Source: Photorhabdus heterorhabditis (GTDB taxonomy: Bacteria; Pseudomonadota; Gammaproteobacteria; Enterobacterales; Enterobacteriaceae). Taken from it: a DNA stretch of 64,000 bases. The notes below the pieces were generated by a model that was not told where the DNA came from, made no database searches, and saw nothing but the letters and a program-made list of their open reading frames with translations. The DNA is taken from positions 1 through 64,000 of the forward strand of contig NZ_RCWA01000022.1 of the NCBI RefSeq assembly GCF_018448905.1, written 5' to 3'. Of this stretch, positions 31,237 through 41,095 are shown one piece after another. A program made the position numbers and the translations under genes. The first letter of the stretch is position 1. Every line of letters begins with the position of its first letter.

Positions 31237-31969
31237 CAACACCCTCCTCAACAGAAAATTGATACATAATACGTTGCCTGAATTGCCAACGTCCTCGGTT
31301 AATCGGCTCATCCCAAGGATAGTTTATTAAGGTATTTGTAGAGATCATTTCATCTTTATTTCCTTCCCAAAAATAAGTAACAAAACCATCTGCTCTTAAC
31401 CATGATTTATCTTCTTTATCAGAATGAGTCAGCGATGGAAAAGGCGTATCCAATGCACCTTTTAATGTCGATAATTCAATCAATTTAGGGCAAAGAGGTA
31501 AAGCTGGCGGGCAAGATTTACGTCCAAGGTGCAAAACAAATACAGGTTTAAGTAAAGCATCCCGCAGTTGTTCAAGCGTAAAAGAAGCGTGCCCAGTTAA
31601 TGCAATAGCGACTATCCAAATACCATCACAACGATAATCACGATTCGATAATATGGTATTAAGTTTATCTGCACTTAATTCACTTTTACGGCTCTGATGA
31701 ACGACGTTATTATCGTGCGTCGGGACTTGTGTCGTATGGTAATCACGTATTAAAGAACCAGGAATAGTTTGCTTAATTGCTATCAATACACTTTTTTGTA
31801 ATTTTACTAACTCAGATTCATTATCTCGTCGAATACCTAACGCTGCCCCCAATAACCCCAAAATTGCAGAACGACCAGGATATAATCCCGTTGGCCTTTC
31901 TCCCCCAACCGCTGACTGGCCCCAACTTGCCATAGAACCATATAAGCGAAAGACTAAATACGCTTTCAT
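31223..31969 (-). CDS. cas5e: type I-E Cascade subunit Cas5e (CasD)
   Basis: Cas5e binds the 5' handle of the crRNA in Cascade. The 248-residue protein begins MKAYLVFRLYGSMASWGQSA and continues GGERPTGLYPGRSAILGLLGAALGI, the standard N-terminal signature of the I-E Cas5 subtype. The late segment ADGFVTYFWEGN is the family beta-hairpin region. No lesions are visible. The gene lies 12 bp after cas7e and overlaps cas6e. Confidence 0.94.
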   Translation of the reverse strand: MKAYLVFRLYGSMASWGQSAVGGERPTGLYPGRSAILGLLGAALGIRRDNESELVKLQKSVLIAIKQTIPGSLIRDYHTTQVPTHDNNVVHQSRKSELSADKLNTILSNRDYRCDGIWIVAIALTGHASFTLEQLRDALLKPVFVLHLGRKSCPPALPLCPKLIELSTLKGALDTPFPSLTHSDKEDKSWLRADGFVTYFWEGNKDEMISTNTLINYPWDEPINRGRWQFRQRIMYQFSVEEGVDVSI

Positions 31970-31981
31970 TCTGCCCTCCCA

Positions 31982-33016
31982 CTACCGAGCCACAAATTCA
32001 AGCAGTTCAGTCAAACGCCCTTCTCCGGTGAATGTGTTGAATGTATATCGCTCATCAGCACAATCACCATAAACCTTATCAATATTTTGCATTTGCTTTT
32101 CTAATGCATTAATTGCAGATAGGCCTTGGTTACTGTCATTTATCGGTTTTAAAAATGAGACAGATAAAGAACGAGGTTGTTGTTCACCTTTTTCAGCGAG
32201 AGCAAAACTGGCATAAGCACGAGAAGCGAAACTATTTTGTTTACCCGTTGGCGATATTTTTACAGCGGCTTCTGTCAATGCTTTAATCGCTTTATTAGCA
32301 AGCACTTCATCACCGCCCAAATTCTCTATCAATTGCGTTTTATTAATACAGATGTAGCTGTAAAACAGCGCAGCCGCAAAACCCGCCTCTCCAATATGGG
32401 CTGAACCCGTATCTACCTTACCATCATTTAAATCATCCACCGCCGTAAAATAGTCATCTTCAACGACAACAGTATGTACACTAATAGCATGAGCAACTTG
32501 GCAAGCGGCTTCGACGTTAAATGCAGGACTTGAAGCTAGCATTCGACCAAACAAAGCAATATCTACAGCAGTTTGCTCAGCTTTTAACAAATTAAGTTCT
32601 TCGGATGTCGGCGCTCGGCCTTCTTCTGCCAGCACTGCAACCAGCGACATAACAGACCGCTGCTCTGCCGGGCTGATATGTGCCAACTGTTCAATTTCTA
32701 AAGCATCTTTTTTAGTTTTTCCAAAAACACCAGCAATACTTGAAGCCAATGCCTTAGCTGATTTTTCTTTCACCCCAGCACTGATCAAAGCTTCAAATAC
32801 CTTAATACCAAAACGCTTTGTGCGAATGCCAATATTCTCTGATAACGCCTGCTCAAATAATTCAGAAGTACGCCAATGGCGTTTCAAACTTTGAGAACTT
32901 ACACGTAAACGTTCAAAACCACCCATTTTGGCTGTCTTAGGACGACCTAAATCATCGCGGTTAAGATTAGATGGCGCATAGGAAGTTAACAGGTGTAATT
33001 GAATAAACTGACTCAT
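31982..33016 (-). CDS. cas7e: type I-E Cascade backbone subunit Cas7e (CasC/Cse4)
   Basis: Cas7e forms the six-copy backbone along the crRNA spacer. The 344-residue protein starts with the near-invariant block FIQLHLLTSYAPSNLNRDDL, followed by GRPKTAKMGGFERLRVSSQS and LKRHWRT, and has the typical thumb and palm regions to the end. It appears complete and undamaged. It is separated from cse2 by 20 bp. Confidence 0.95.
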   Translation of the reverse strand: MSQFIQLHLLTSYAPSNLNRDDLGRPKTAKMGGFERLRVSSQSLKRHWRTSELFEQALSENIGIRTKRFGIKVFEALISAGVKEKSAKALASSIAGVFGKTKKDALEIEQLAHISPAEQRSVMSLVAVLAEEGRAPTSEELNLLKAEQTAVDIALFGRMLASSPAFNVEAACQVAHAISVHTVVVEDDYFTAVDDLNDGKVDTGSAHIGEAGFAAALFYSYICINKTQLIENLGGDEVLANKAIKALTEAAVKISPTGKQNSFASRAYASFALAEKGEQQPRSLSVSFLKPINDSNQGLSAINALEKQMQNIDKVYGDCADERYTFNTFTGEGRLTELLEFVAR

Positions 33017-33036
33017 AATGATTATCCTAAAATTAA

Positions 33037-33618
33037 CTAATGAAGATCTGATAAATCAATCGATTTTCCACTTGCAGCACGGTAATAATCCACAACCCAC
33101 TTCACATTAATACGCTTATTGGCCTCATAGGGTGGTAGTTGTCTATATTCAGCAAACCATTCCTCAATATCCTGAGCTAGGGCCAGAACCGAAATATTGC
33201 CCTTTACTTGTTGTAAAATTCGACGTAATTGGTGCAATAATTCGTTCGGTGTTCTGGCACTTTGTAGCTGTGAAAATCTCAATTCACTGACGACCGATCT
33301 ATTTCCACCGCCTTTCCTACCTGCTGCCACGGCGAATTTAATGTTACTGTTACTTTTAACATAAACTAATGACACCGCTATCGTTGCCCAATATTCTATT
33401 TTTACCGGATTGTTAGATAAGCTAATTTCATCAGGTAAGCTGAGCCATAAATCCCGAAAACTTTCGGTTAACATGGCCATTTCAATATTTTCACAGCGTT
33501 TTAGTTGAGCTTTATAAGTAGAAGGCGCTGGAGCAATACCTTTCTCTTTTAATTGTTCTGGCGACAAAAACATACTTTGCCACCAACGCAATAATATGGT
33601 TTCAATTTTACTGTCCAT
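33037..33618 (-). CDS. cse2: type I-E Cascade small subunit Cse2 (CasB/Cas11)
   Basis: Cse2 is the small helical subunit, two copies of which stabilise the R-loop in Cascade. The 193-residue protein is helical and basic, with LLRWWQSMFLSPEQLKEKGI near the start and the conserved FRDLWLSL and AQDIEEWF regions. Its ATG overlaps the cse1 stop (TAATG), showing translational coupling. Confidence 0.92.
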   Translation of the reverse strand: MDSKIETILLRWWQSMFLSPEQLKEKGIAPAPSTYKAQLKRCENIEMAMLTESFRDLWLSLPDEISLSNNPVKIEYWATIAVSLVYVKSNSNIKFAVAAGRKGGGNRSVVSELRFSQLQSARTPNELLHQLRRILQQVKGNISVLALAQDIEEWFAEYRQLPPYEANKRINVKWVVDYYRAASGKSIDLSDLH

Positions 33619-35222
33619 TACACTTCCTGTTTACCAGATTGAATATGGTTATTGGAAATAAATATTTTGATCTCTTTTAAAGCATATTGCCCATACAGCC
33701 CCATTATTAACTGCTGACGTGCCTTGATGCGTTTCGCCATTGAACGCTCATTGCCAAGCCCAGATAATGTAATATGTTCATCAAATAAATCTCTACAAAG
33801 ATGGCGCAATGTATTGAGCCAATGTTTAGCTTGCTCCTGCGTAAGAATAGGCTCATTCTGTTTTGTATTATCGATAAGTTGATGAATAACTGAAAAAAAT
33901 AAAGACTCACTGCGTTGCCAGAAAATAAGATCAATAAAAGAAATGTCGCCTTTTACATCAACAGGTTTTTCAAACCAAGCCGCTTTTATTTGGTTTCGGC
34001 ATAGCCAAATCACATTGGTTGCCAGCTTTTGTAGTTCTTTGACTTGATTCAGAACCTTTTCTTGTTGTTCAGGCAAGACAAAAAACAATGGCATAGTGAC
34101 AGAATACCAACAACGTGCTTTCATATTATCCATATCGTAGCCAAATACCCACAAACGAGGCATTACATTTTGCAATTCAGCAAAATCACGACATAAAGCA
34201 TAAAAATGACTGACTACAAGCGCACAACGTTGCCCTTTGTCACTATGACTAAAAACCAAAACATCCCAGATTTTGTATGTCACTCCTCCTGGCTGGCCTT
34301 TAATAGATAAATGTTCTGCTGTTTTTTTGGGGTCCCATTTATAAGGCGTTAACGGATGTTCCCAATTACCGGAATAATTACCACCATAGTTTTGTGTACG
34401 ATATTCAGAAACAGTGAATGTAGAACACTTACCTGAAATTTTACAAACCTGCTTATTTTTCTCCACCACAAGACGTATACGCCTCGGCATCGCCCAATAC
34501 ATATGTAAAGGATGAACATCAGCGGAATAAATTTCCGTCCCTTGCTCAACACTCGCTTTTGTTGGTTCTAACCAAGGAAAAACCTGTGCACTGGTTAAAT
34601 CAGGTTCTGAATAATGCCATGCGCTGCGATTAATGACGTTTAACCACAATTTTTGCCATAATGTTGCATCAGTTTGTTGTGGTAATACTAACGTGGTTAA
34701 TGGCCCTCCTCCCCGTAGCCCGACCCGATGTCCCACACCACCTGATGGCGCATTAATTTGTAAGGTAAAAAGTGCTAAAGCGGCCATTTCAAGAGACATA
34801 ACATCACCGATGCCTCGTTTAACAAAATGATCAGTATTAAGCTTTAATCCATTGGCTCCCGGCGCTTCAATTAACAGCCCAGCAACAGTGGTTAATTTTA
34901 TTTTTTGCAGCGGATCAAAATCCTGCATAAAAAGAGGACCTGTACCGGTAATATTGAAAGCATGTACGACTTTATTAAAAGCGTGTTGTAATGTTTTCTT
35001 ATCTGGTGATGTTTCATACAGGGCATACCATTGATATTTATCTTCAGGCGCAAAAACGGTTTGCAATAAACCAATAGCAAATTGGTAAGCTGCTCCTTGA
35101 AAATCAGCTCGCGGTAAAGCGAAGTCCACAACATCATGATCACATATCGTATTCATGGGCAGTACTTTTTCACTACCATCACGTAAGCGGAAAGGCAACC
35201 ACGGGTCCTGAACCAAGTTCAT
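33618..35222 (-). CDS. cse1: type I-E Cascade large subunit Cse1 (CasA/Cas8e)
   Basis: Cse1 recognises the PAM and recruits Cas3. The 534-residue protein has the family start MNLVQDPWLPFRLRDGSEKV, the GTGPLFMQDFD region, the LKLNTDHFVKRG motif and the glycine-rich INAPSGGVGHRVGLRGGGPL loop; the four-helix C-terminal bundle is present. It is somewhat longer than the E. coli protein (502). It starts 14 bp after cas3 ends, and an ACCTCCTG-complement ribosome site precedes it. Confidence 0.94.
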   Translation of the reverse strand: MNLVQDPWLPFRLRDGSEKVLPMNTICDHDVVDFALPRADFQGAAYQFAIGLLQTVFAPEDKYQWYALYETSPDKKTLQHAFNKVVHAFNITGTGPLFMQDFDPLQKIKLTTVAGLLIEAPGANGLKLNTDHFVKRGIGDVMSLEMAALALFTLQINAPSGGVGHRVGLRGGGPLTTLVLPQQTDATLWQKLWLNVINRSAWHYSEPDLTSAQVFPWLEPTKASVEQGTEIYSADVHPLHMYWAMPRRIRLVVEKNKQVCKISGKCSTFTVSEYRTQNYGGNYSGNWEHPLTPYKWDPKKTAEHLSIKGQPGGVTYKIWDVLVFSHSDKGQRCALVVSHFYALCRDFAELQNVMPRLWVFGYDMDNMKARCWYSVTMPLFFVLPEQQEKVLNQVKELQKLATNVIWLCRNQIKAAWFEKPVDVKGDISFIDLIFWQRSESLFFSVIHQLIDNTKQNEPILTQEQAKHWLNTLRHLCRDLFDEHITLSGLGNERSMAKRIKARQQLIMGLYGQYALKEIKIFISNNHIQSGKQEV

Positions 35223-35236
35223 AACACCTCCTGCTG

Positions 35237-37954
35237 TTATTTTTCACAAAAGCCTATTGTTGAAGAATAAGTAAAATTCGGATCTTTTTCTGGCAACCAA
35301 GGTTGCAAATATTTAATTTGATGGTACCGCTGTTGCAATCTATTGAGAGCCGGAATTAATTTAGTCGGAATTGGGGCTAATTTATCCGCATATTTATTTT
35401 TAGATAATTTAACCGTACTTAATGGCACTGAAAACTCTGCAGAATTTACCCATGGCACGAGTTGTCCTGAATCAGTCTGTTTAAGTAATAACACCTCAAC
35501 AGTTTCAATATCACAGTAGCGCGTATTAATACCTGAATCATCTTCATACCAACTATCAGCACTTCGATCACAGTAACCATATAACTGCCATTGCAACCAA
35601 TAAGATTTAGCTTTAGCTGCCTGACTTCGTTCTTCGCCAATTAACACATCTTCTCGATGTCTTAACGCTTCAGGTACTTGCTCATCATCATAACCATAAA
35701 CTGCTTCAATTAATTGACGAGCATCCATAGGCATACGTATTGCACCTAATTTTCTCAACACTCGCATGCCTAACCACAGACGTGCAGGAGATCGATAAAC
35801 ATATTGTGTGTTACGGAAATTATGGCTTAACCAATCTGATTCAGGGTTCTCCTTCCAGTCAGGAGCATGGACAAATAGTACTGGAGCAGGGCGTGAGTCT
35901 TTAATGCTATGTTGATAAATACCATCACTATCACGAGTATGGCGATGTAAACGTCCAGCTCGCTGAATCAGATCATCGATAGGACAAATATCTGAAATCA
36001 TGACATCAGCATCGGTATCTAAACTTTCCTGAAATACTCGCGTAGCAATTAACGCCTTACCCCGGCGCATCTCACCATAACTATTTTTACCAAAAATCGT
36101 CATCACACGACTTTCAATTTCTTTTCGATGTTGCAGTACAAATCGGCTATGAAATAATAAGCAACGTTCAGGTTCAGTAAGCAAATTTCGCAACACCTGA
36201 TAAGCTTCAATCGCATCGTCTACGGTATTTCGAATCCAAACTACGCATTGCCCTTGTACAATGGCGGCCAATACTTTTTCAACACAACTTCCAAAGCTAT
36301 TTAAGAATTCGACCTTAACTTCCCGATTAACGTCTTTTCGACTCGATAACGGTTGTTCAATAATGGGTGATACAGGGTTTAAATCTATTTTTGTTGCTAG
36401 CGGGAAATCAATTTTTTGCAGTAATTGAGAATTCAGTCCGCCGGCATTCAGCCAAATATCCGCTAAACGTTGACGCTGTTTAAGGGTCAGTGTTGCTGTT
36501 AATAAAATAGCCGAGCCACCTTGATAAATATGCAACGCTAATAAATTTTCCAGTAAATTAAACATAAATTCATCAGCTGCGTGGACCTCATCAACGATTA
36601 ATACCTTGTGATTAAGCCCAAACAATCTTAATGATTGATGGCGCCTTGGTAATACAGCCAATAACGCTTGATCAATGGTCCCGATCCCAACAGGCGCTAA
36701 CAATGCTTTTTTACGTGAATCGGCTAACCATTGACTGCACAGCACTGAAGCCGTGATATCTGTTTTACCATCGTTTCTATCTATATATCCTGAAACCAAG
36801 GCAGCGGCACAAAATTGCTCATTCATCTTCCATGTACCATGAGCTAAAACAATATCTGGCTTGCTACCATCTTCTGTTGATAGCATTTGTTGATAATGTT
36901 CAGCCATCCGGCTAAACATCGCATCGGACGTCGCCATACTAGGCAGACCGAAATAAAAACCATCGGCGGCTTTTGCTTGCATCAAACGATGTGTGAGCGC
37001 TAATGCCGCTTCTGTCTTTCCTGCCCCAGATACATCTTCCAAAATAAATAATTGAGGAGAATTATCTATTGGTATTGATTCAGCCCATTGTTGCAATGGC
37101 GTGGCGGCAAATCCGTAATATTCCTGAATGGAAATAAATGGTTTTACTATTGGCGCTTTACCTAATTCTGTCGCCATGACAGCTTTTTCTGCCACTGTTT
37201 GGGCATATTGCCAGTAATTCGTTAATGACATAGGTTCAGATTGATATTTAAAATAGTGATTATCAGAACCAATCCAATCCGCCAATACTGTAATACCGGC
37301 AAACTGCCAACTCACTTGCTCTAATCGCCGCCGCCATTCTTTGGATCGTAGTTTTTCAATGGGAAACTTAGGTTGTAATAATTCAATTAAATGGTGGGCA
37401 AAAAGTGTGACAGCATTAAAATTATGAGGTTCAGTAAAACATTTAATCACTTTATAGTCTGTTTTATCAATTGGCTGACCATGATGTCCTAATACACAAT
37501 CCATGAACACCATTAAGGTATCAAGCATTTCTTGCTGCTCTCCTTGCTCAATACCTTCAATATTAACCAGTCTCTTAAGTAACTTCGTTTTGATATTTTC
37601 CCAAAAATACAACCCCAGCCGAGCATGACCAAAATAACGACCATTATATTTCTTCAAGCAATAAGGTTGAAACAGACCTACTGCTTGATGGGAAAACAAT
37701 CTTTGAAAAGCAGACGCAAATTTACCAATATCGTGCAAAGCCAATACAAAAGAGATGATGCTTTGTAATTGCTTCGTAGATAATGCCAAAAAATTAGCAA
37801 GATCTTTGGTCAACGATCTTTCCAAAGAAAGCAGCTGTATTCCTACAGCCGCCACATCTAAACAATGATAAGGAAGTAGATGATAATCTGCATTATTAGC
37901 CTCTGGCTCACTCTTCGACTTACCCCAGTATTGAAAATAAATTGGTATTTCCAT
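35237..37954 (-). CDS. cas3: type I-E CRISPR helicase-nuclease Cas3
   Basis: Cas3 is recruited to the Cascade R-loop and unwinds and degrades target DNA. The 905-residue protein has an N-terminal HD nuclease domain (YHLLPYHCLDVAAVGI, ALHDIGKFASAFQ, and LGHHGQP) and an SF2 helicase with Walker A EDVSGAGKTEAAL, DEVH box VDEVHAADEF, motif III LLTATLT and motif VI LIQRAGRLHRH, followed by the Cas3 C-terminal domain. All catalytic motifs are present. AAGGA precedes the ATG. It heads the six-gene operon. Confidence 0.95.
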   Translation of the reverse strand: MEIPIYFQYWGKSKSEPEANNADYHLLPYHCLDVAAVGIQLLSLERSLTKDLANFLALSTKQLQSIISFVLALHDIGKFASAFQRLFSHQAVGLFQPYCLKKYNGRYFGHARLGLYFWENIKTKLLKRLVNIEGIEQGEQQEMLDTLMVFMDCVLGHHGQPIDKTDYKVIKCFTEPHNFNAVTLFAHHLIELLQPKFPIEKLRSKEWRRRLEQVSWQFAGITVLADWIGSDNHYFKYQSEPMSLTNYWQYAQTVAEKAVMATELGKAPIVKPFISIQEYYGFAATPLQQWAESIPIDNSPQLFILEDVSGAGKTEAALALTHRLMQAKAADGFYFGLPSMATSDAMFSRMAEHYQQMLSTEDGSKPDIVLAHGTWKMNEQFCAAALVSGYIDRNDGKTDITASVLCSQWLADSRKKALLAPVGIGTIDQALLAVLPRRHQSLRLFGLNHKVLIVDEVHAADEFMFNLLENLLALHIYQGGSAILLTATLTLKQRQRLADIWLNAGGLNSQLLQKIDFPLATKIDLNPVSPIIEQPLSSRKDVNREVKVEFLNSFGSCVEKVLAAIVQGQCVVWIRNTVDDAIEAYQVLRNLLTEPERCLLFHSRFVLQHRKEIESRVMTIFGKNSYGEMRRGKALIATRVFQESLDTDADVMISDICPIDDLIQRAGRLHRHTRDSDGIYQHSIKDSRPAPVLFVHAPDWKENPESDWLSHNFRNTQYVYRSPARLWLGMRVLRKLGAIRMPMDARQLIEAVYGYDDEQVPEALRHREDVLIGEERSQAAKAKSYWLQWQLYGYCDRSADSWYEDDSGINTRYCDIETVEVLLLKQTDSGQLVPWVNSAEFSVPLSTVKLSKNKYADKLAPIPTKLIPALNRLQQRYHQIKYLQPWLPEKDPNFTYSSTIGFCEK

Positions 37955-38481
37955 CTAAAATCCTTCACTTAAACACTTTTTCCGCATACCTTTAGAACAT
38001 AATGCGAAAATTTAGATCAAAAAAATACTACTTTCTGTTTTTTTAGGATAATTCTGTATAAAAACACCTTACCTAAACAGATTAAATTTCCTACTGACTC
38101 CTTCAAGCATCAGTCAGAATTAGAATGACATCGTATTGCAGTGAAACCACTTGACAGGCCCCTCCATAATTATACATTTGATAAATAAAGAAAATCTTAT
38201 GAAGGTTCTGTACCATTTCATCAAGAATTCACTTGGGTTGATTACCCTATCCATAAAATGTCAGGTCAATATGAGATGAAAGTACTGATGGGTGTTTAGC
38301 TCTGTCAATATACAAATAGATTTATGAATCACATTTCCAGTCATTGATCGTATAAATTTAAATCCTGGGGCAAAAACATAGTGAAGGAGTTAATTAATCA
38401 ATTTACCTGAATCAGCGGCATGATTAACATCAACACGCTTAACAACCACATGACCATTTAACCGAGTGAATGCAAAGATTA
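37955..38481. other. intergenic region upstream of cas3
   Basis: About 530 bp includes the cas operon promoter region (AT-rich, no clear operator seen). A forward frame ending in TAG at 38299 encodes GSVPFHQEFTWVDYPIHKMS without a start codon, and looks like the last piece of an unrecognised gene. Confidence 0.35.
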
Positions 38482-39126
38482 TCAGTGTATTCCCTTCCAT
38501 TGTTTAAATTGAGCAGGCCGAAGGCCATACCTCGCCAAAACACCTTCATGCAATCGCCGTAATTCCTCAATAACCCATGCTTTTAACGTGTCACATTCAG
38601 ATGGACTTAATTCATTGGAAATCAATTTATCTATAACCTCAATCGAATCCATTTCCGGTGTGACAACAACCTGATAGACAACCTGCTTAATAGTATTTCT
38701 ATATTGTAACCTTAACGGGTCTGGTTCAGTAATTTCCTGCTTAAGAACCAGATATTCTCGAGTAGAACGTTCGTAAGCCCATAAATAGAGATCTCGTCAC
38801 CATTCAACTTTGGTCATTTCATAAACACCAAGCATTGCGCGGCTATATGCCTCTTCCGGTACATCTAGAAAAGTCAACGGACATAGATTTGAACGAAGCA
38901 ACGGCAAATTAGCCGCCAGGCGGGAAGTTCGTTTATTTATATCTGCAAAAGGTTGTAAATACGGCAAGTGGACCATGATGAAAAATGATTGTTCAAATAG
39001 ATCTGAGATAACTTGAGCTTTCGCAAGCAACGAAGCTAAAACCTCACTAATATAGACCTCTCCCGATAACGGCCTGAAAACACTTTTTCCTATTTCAACC
39101 TGATGCTGACGGATACGTCCTTCATC
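38482..39126 (-). pseudogene. Fic-domain protein, broken by ERIC at its 5' end and a TGA
   Basis: The reverse strand reads as the C-terminal two thirds of a Fic-family protein: QHQVEIGKSVFRPLSGEVYI, then EQSFFIMVHLPYLQPFADIN with the fic-like motif KRTSRLAANLPLL, then DVPEEAYSRAMLGVYE. The frame meets an in-frame TGA at 38797-38799, in KVEW*RDLYLWAYERS where relatives usually have Leu, and then continues open for about 105 more codons to the natural TGA at 38482. The 5' end stops at the ERIC element beginning at 39127, so the N-terminal part is missing. Fic proteins transfer AMP or other groups to target proteins. Confidence 0.8.
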
Positions 39127-39270
39127 TATACCTATTACCTTTCAAGTTGCTTCTTTGGTGGCTGCACTCACTCATCCCGGTCACAGAATTATCTATGACA
39201 TAGTTATCTATGCTCCCGAGGATTCTCTCCCTTGCCGTCGCGATCCATCTTGAAATCTATTGGGTATATA
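39127..39270 (+). repeat. ERIC element 2 (with 15-nt internal insertion)
   Basis: A full-length ERIC with terminal TATACCTATTACCTTTC and TGGGTATA carries the extra segment GACATAGTTATCTAT between the CGGTCAC block and GCTCCC. The same insertion occurs in element 7. It interrupts the Fic gene. Confidence 0.88.
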
Positions 39271-40055
39271 CTTATTGAATATATTTAAGGATATTTATCT
39301 AAGAATCAACACGAACACCAAACCATATTATAGAAACGAAGCAACAGTATTATTCTGCAATTATTAATAAATATTAAAAAAATCTCCAGATTTTACACTA
39401 GTGATTCCATAGATATTAATGAACAAGAGTTAGTTAACCTGAATTTTCCATAAGGAAAATTAAAATAAAAAAGGAACTAATTACCTGAAAAACAATCAGA
39501 TATTTTACGATAAAAGTTGTCACACAGCTCTAAAGTAGAGATAATTTAGACGGAATTTATTGTGAAATTGATAGTTTTTATCCTTAACCTCCCCTCTTAT
39601 GACAATAATTATAATATTATTCCTAACACTCAAAGTCAACAATTACCCCTAACTTCAACTTTACCAGTTTGGATATAATATATTTAAAAAGCACATGTAA
39701 ATATTCAATTACATTTACATGTGCAATTAGAAATCATGGTAGGAAGAACATGCTTAGAATGAACATTACTATAATAATAACAATACATCCTATTGCTGCT
39801 ATATACCTGTTATCTTTCAAGTTGCTTCTTTGTTGGCTGCACTCTCTCACCCCGGTCACATAGTTAGCTATGCTCCCGGGGATTCGCTCCCTTGCCGTCG
39901 CGATGCATCTTGAAATCTATTGGGTATAGATTTAAAAGGGAATAACCAAATCCAAAATACACAAAGACATAAGGTTATTCCTATATGTATTATTCTCCTA
40001 AACTCACGGTAAATAAAAACAAAGAAACTTTTAATGAAATAAAAAATTTTTATCA
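39271..40055. other. AT-rich gene-free stretch
   Basis: Apart from ERIC element 3 (39802-39928) I see no gene. Short ORFs at 39669-39863 and 39868-40056 overlap the ERIC copy and look accidental. Confidence 0.5.
39802..39928 (+). repeat. ERIC element 3 (canonical 127 bp)
   Basis: This copy has exactly the 127-bp canonical length, ends TATACCTGTTATC... and ...TTGGGTATA, and all central blocks. Confidence 0.92.
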
Positions 40056-40289
40056 TTATTTGATCTGTTTGTTTAGCTCATAAATTATCCTCTCGTCCAT
40101 TTCGGTAGATAAATCACCGGAGCAATACATTTCAATTAAGTTCCCTAAATATGGTTCAATAAAATAATACATCATATCTAAATTATCTTTTCTTAATTTA
40201 TAATATAATTTAGGATATTTTCCTCCTAGTCTTCTTGAAGACGAGCTAATTTTATCAACTAACCCATAAATTGAAAAAGCTGATAATAA
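40056..40289 (-). pseudogene. 77-codon open frame lacking a start, probable gene remnant
   Basis: A reverse frame bounded by TAG at 40290-40292 and TAA at 40056-40058 encodes SAFSIYGLVDKISSSSRRLG, later LDMMYYFIEPYLGNLIEMYC and a charged end. The residue mix looks protein-like, but there is no ATG near its beginning and no ribosome site. I do not recognise it. It is likely the end of a lost gene. Confidence 0.3.
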
Positions 40290-40292
40290 CTA

Positions 40293-40582
40293 AACCACAC
40301 ATTAATACGATATTTACAAGTTTGTCAACGATAGAATAATTTCTTAAAAACTATAAGCTTTCATAAACCAAGAATTTAACTCTGTCACACGACAAAGAAC
40401 CACCTATATTAAATTCTCGATTGCTTATTTAAAGTTTGTATAATTTAGCTCTGCTAATGATAAATAAAAAGCCAATCTAATCAACGTATCCCCGCAAATT
40501 ATTTATTGGTAACGGAGAGTAATTACCTGTAACATACAAAAATGATAATGATTTGCATTTACATTGATGGAGTGGCATAAAA
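40293..40582. other. AT-rich leader region upstream of the sigma-factor gene
   Basis: About 290 bp without ORFs, ending in the Fur box and the start of the FecI-like gene. Confidence 0.4.
40544..40562 (+). promoter_or_regulatory. Fur box upstream of the FecI-like gene
   Basis: GATAATGATTTGCATTTAC matches the 19-bp Fur consensus GATAATGATAATCATTATC at 14 positions, including all of the left half-site. It ends 20 bp before the ATG, placing iron repression on the whole sigma/anti-sigma/receptor set. Confidence 0.75.
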
Positions 40583-41086
40583 ATGACCGTTAATGTTTTG
40601 GACACTCAACAGATCCAGTGGATGTACATCCACAATCATGATTGGCTATTTCGCTGGCTTAAGCATCGTCTTAACTGTGATGAAACCGCTGCCGATCTGG
40701 CTCAAGATACTTTTGTTAAATTACTTAGCTCGCCTTTACCACAGCAACTGAACGAACCCCGTGCCTATATCGTCACTATCGCTAAGGGGCTGATGATTAA
40801 TTGGTATCGTCGCCGCTCACTTGAACAGTCGTATCTGGATTTACTCGTCAGCCTGCCTGAGCAACTTATTCCTGCACCAGAGCAAAAATTGATTATCCTC
40901 GAAACTCTTCAAGAAATTGATATCATGCTTAGCCAGCTCGCCATACCCGTTCAGACCGTCTTTTTGCTTTCCCAGATAGAGGGAATGAAGTATGAAGATA
41001 TCGCAAATCACATGAATATTTCGCTATCTACGGTAAAGCGCTATATGAAACAAGGTTTCTATCAGTGTCTGATAGCAATGTCATAA
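40583..41086 (+). CDS. FecI-type ECF RNA polymerase sigma factor
   Basis: The 167-residue protein is a short ECF sigma factor of the iron-starvation type: region 2 with DWLFRWLKHRLNCDETAADLAQDTFVKLL and the -10-binding ARG/GLMINWYRRRS-like segment, and region 4 with LSQIEGMKYEDIANHMNISLSTVKRYM (helix-turn-helix). Such factors transcribe the adjacent TonB-receptor gene when the receptor binds its ligand. It lies behind a Fur box and starts a three-gene block with a FecR-like protein and an STN-type receptor. Confidence 0.9.
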   Translation: MTVNVLDTQQIQWMYIHNHDWLFRWLKHRLNCDETAADLAQDTFVKLLSSPLPQQLNEPRAYIVTIAKGLMINWYRRRSLEQSYLDLLVSLPEQLIPAPEQKLIILETLQEIDIMLSQLAIPVQTVFLLSQIEGMKYEDIANHMNISLSTVKRYMKQGFYQCLIAMS

Positions 41087-41095
41087 GGGATTAAT

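Noticed and set aside
38797-38799. In-frame TGA of the Fic gene as a selenocysteine codon
   Set aside because: The gene also lacks its 5' end through an ERIC insertion, relatives have Leu rather than Cys at this place, and no SECIS-like hairpin is evident after the codon.
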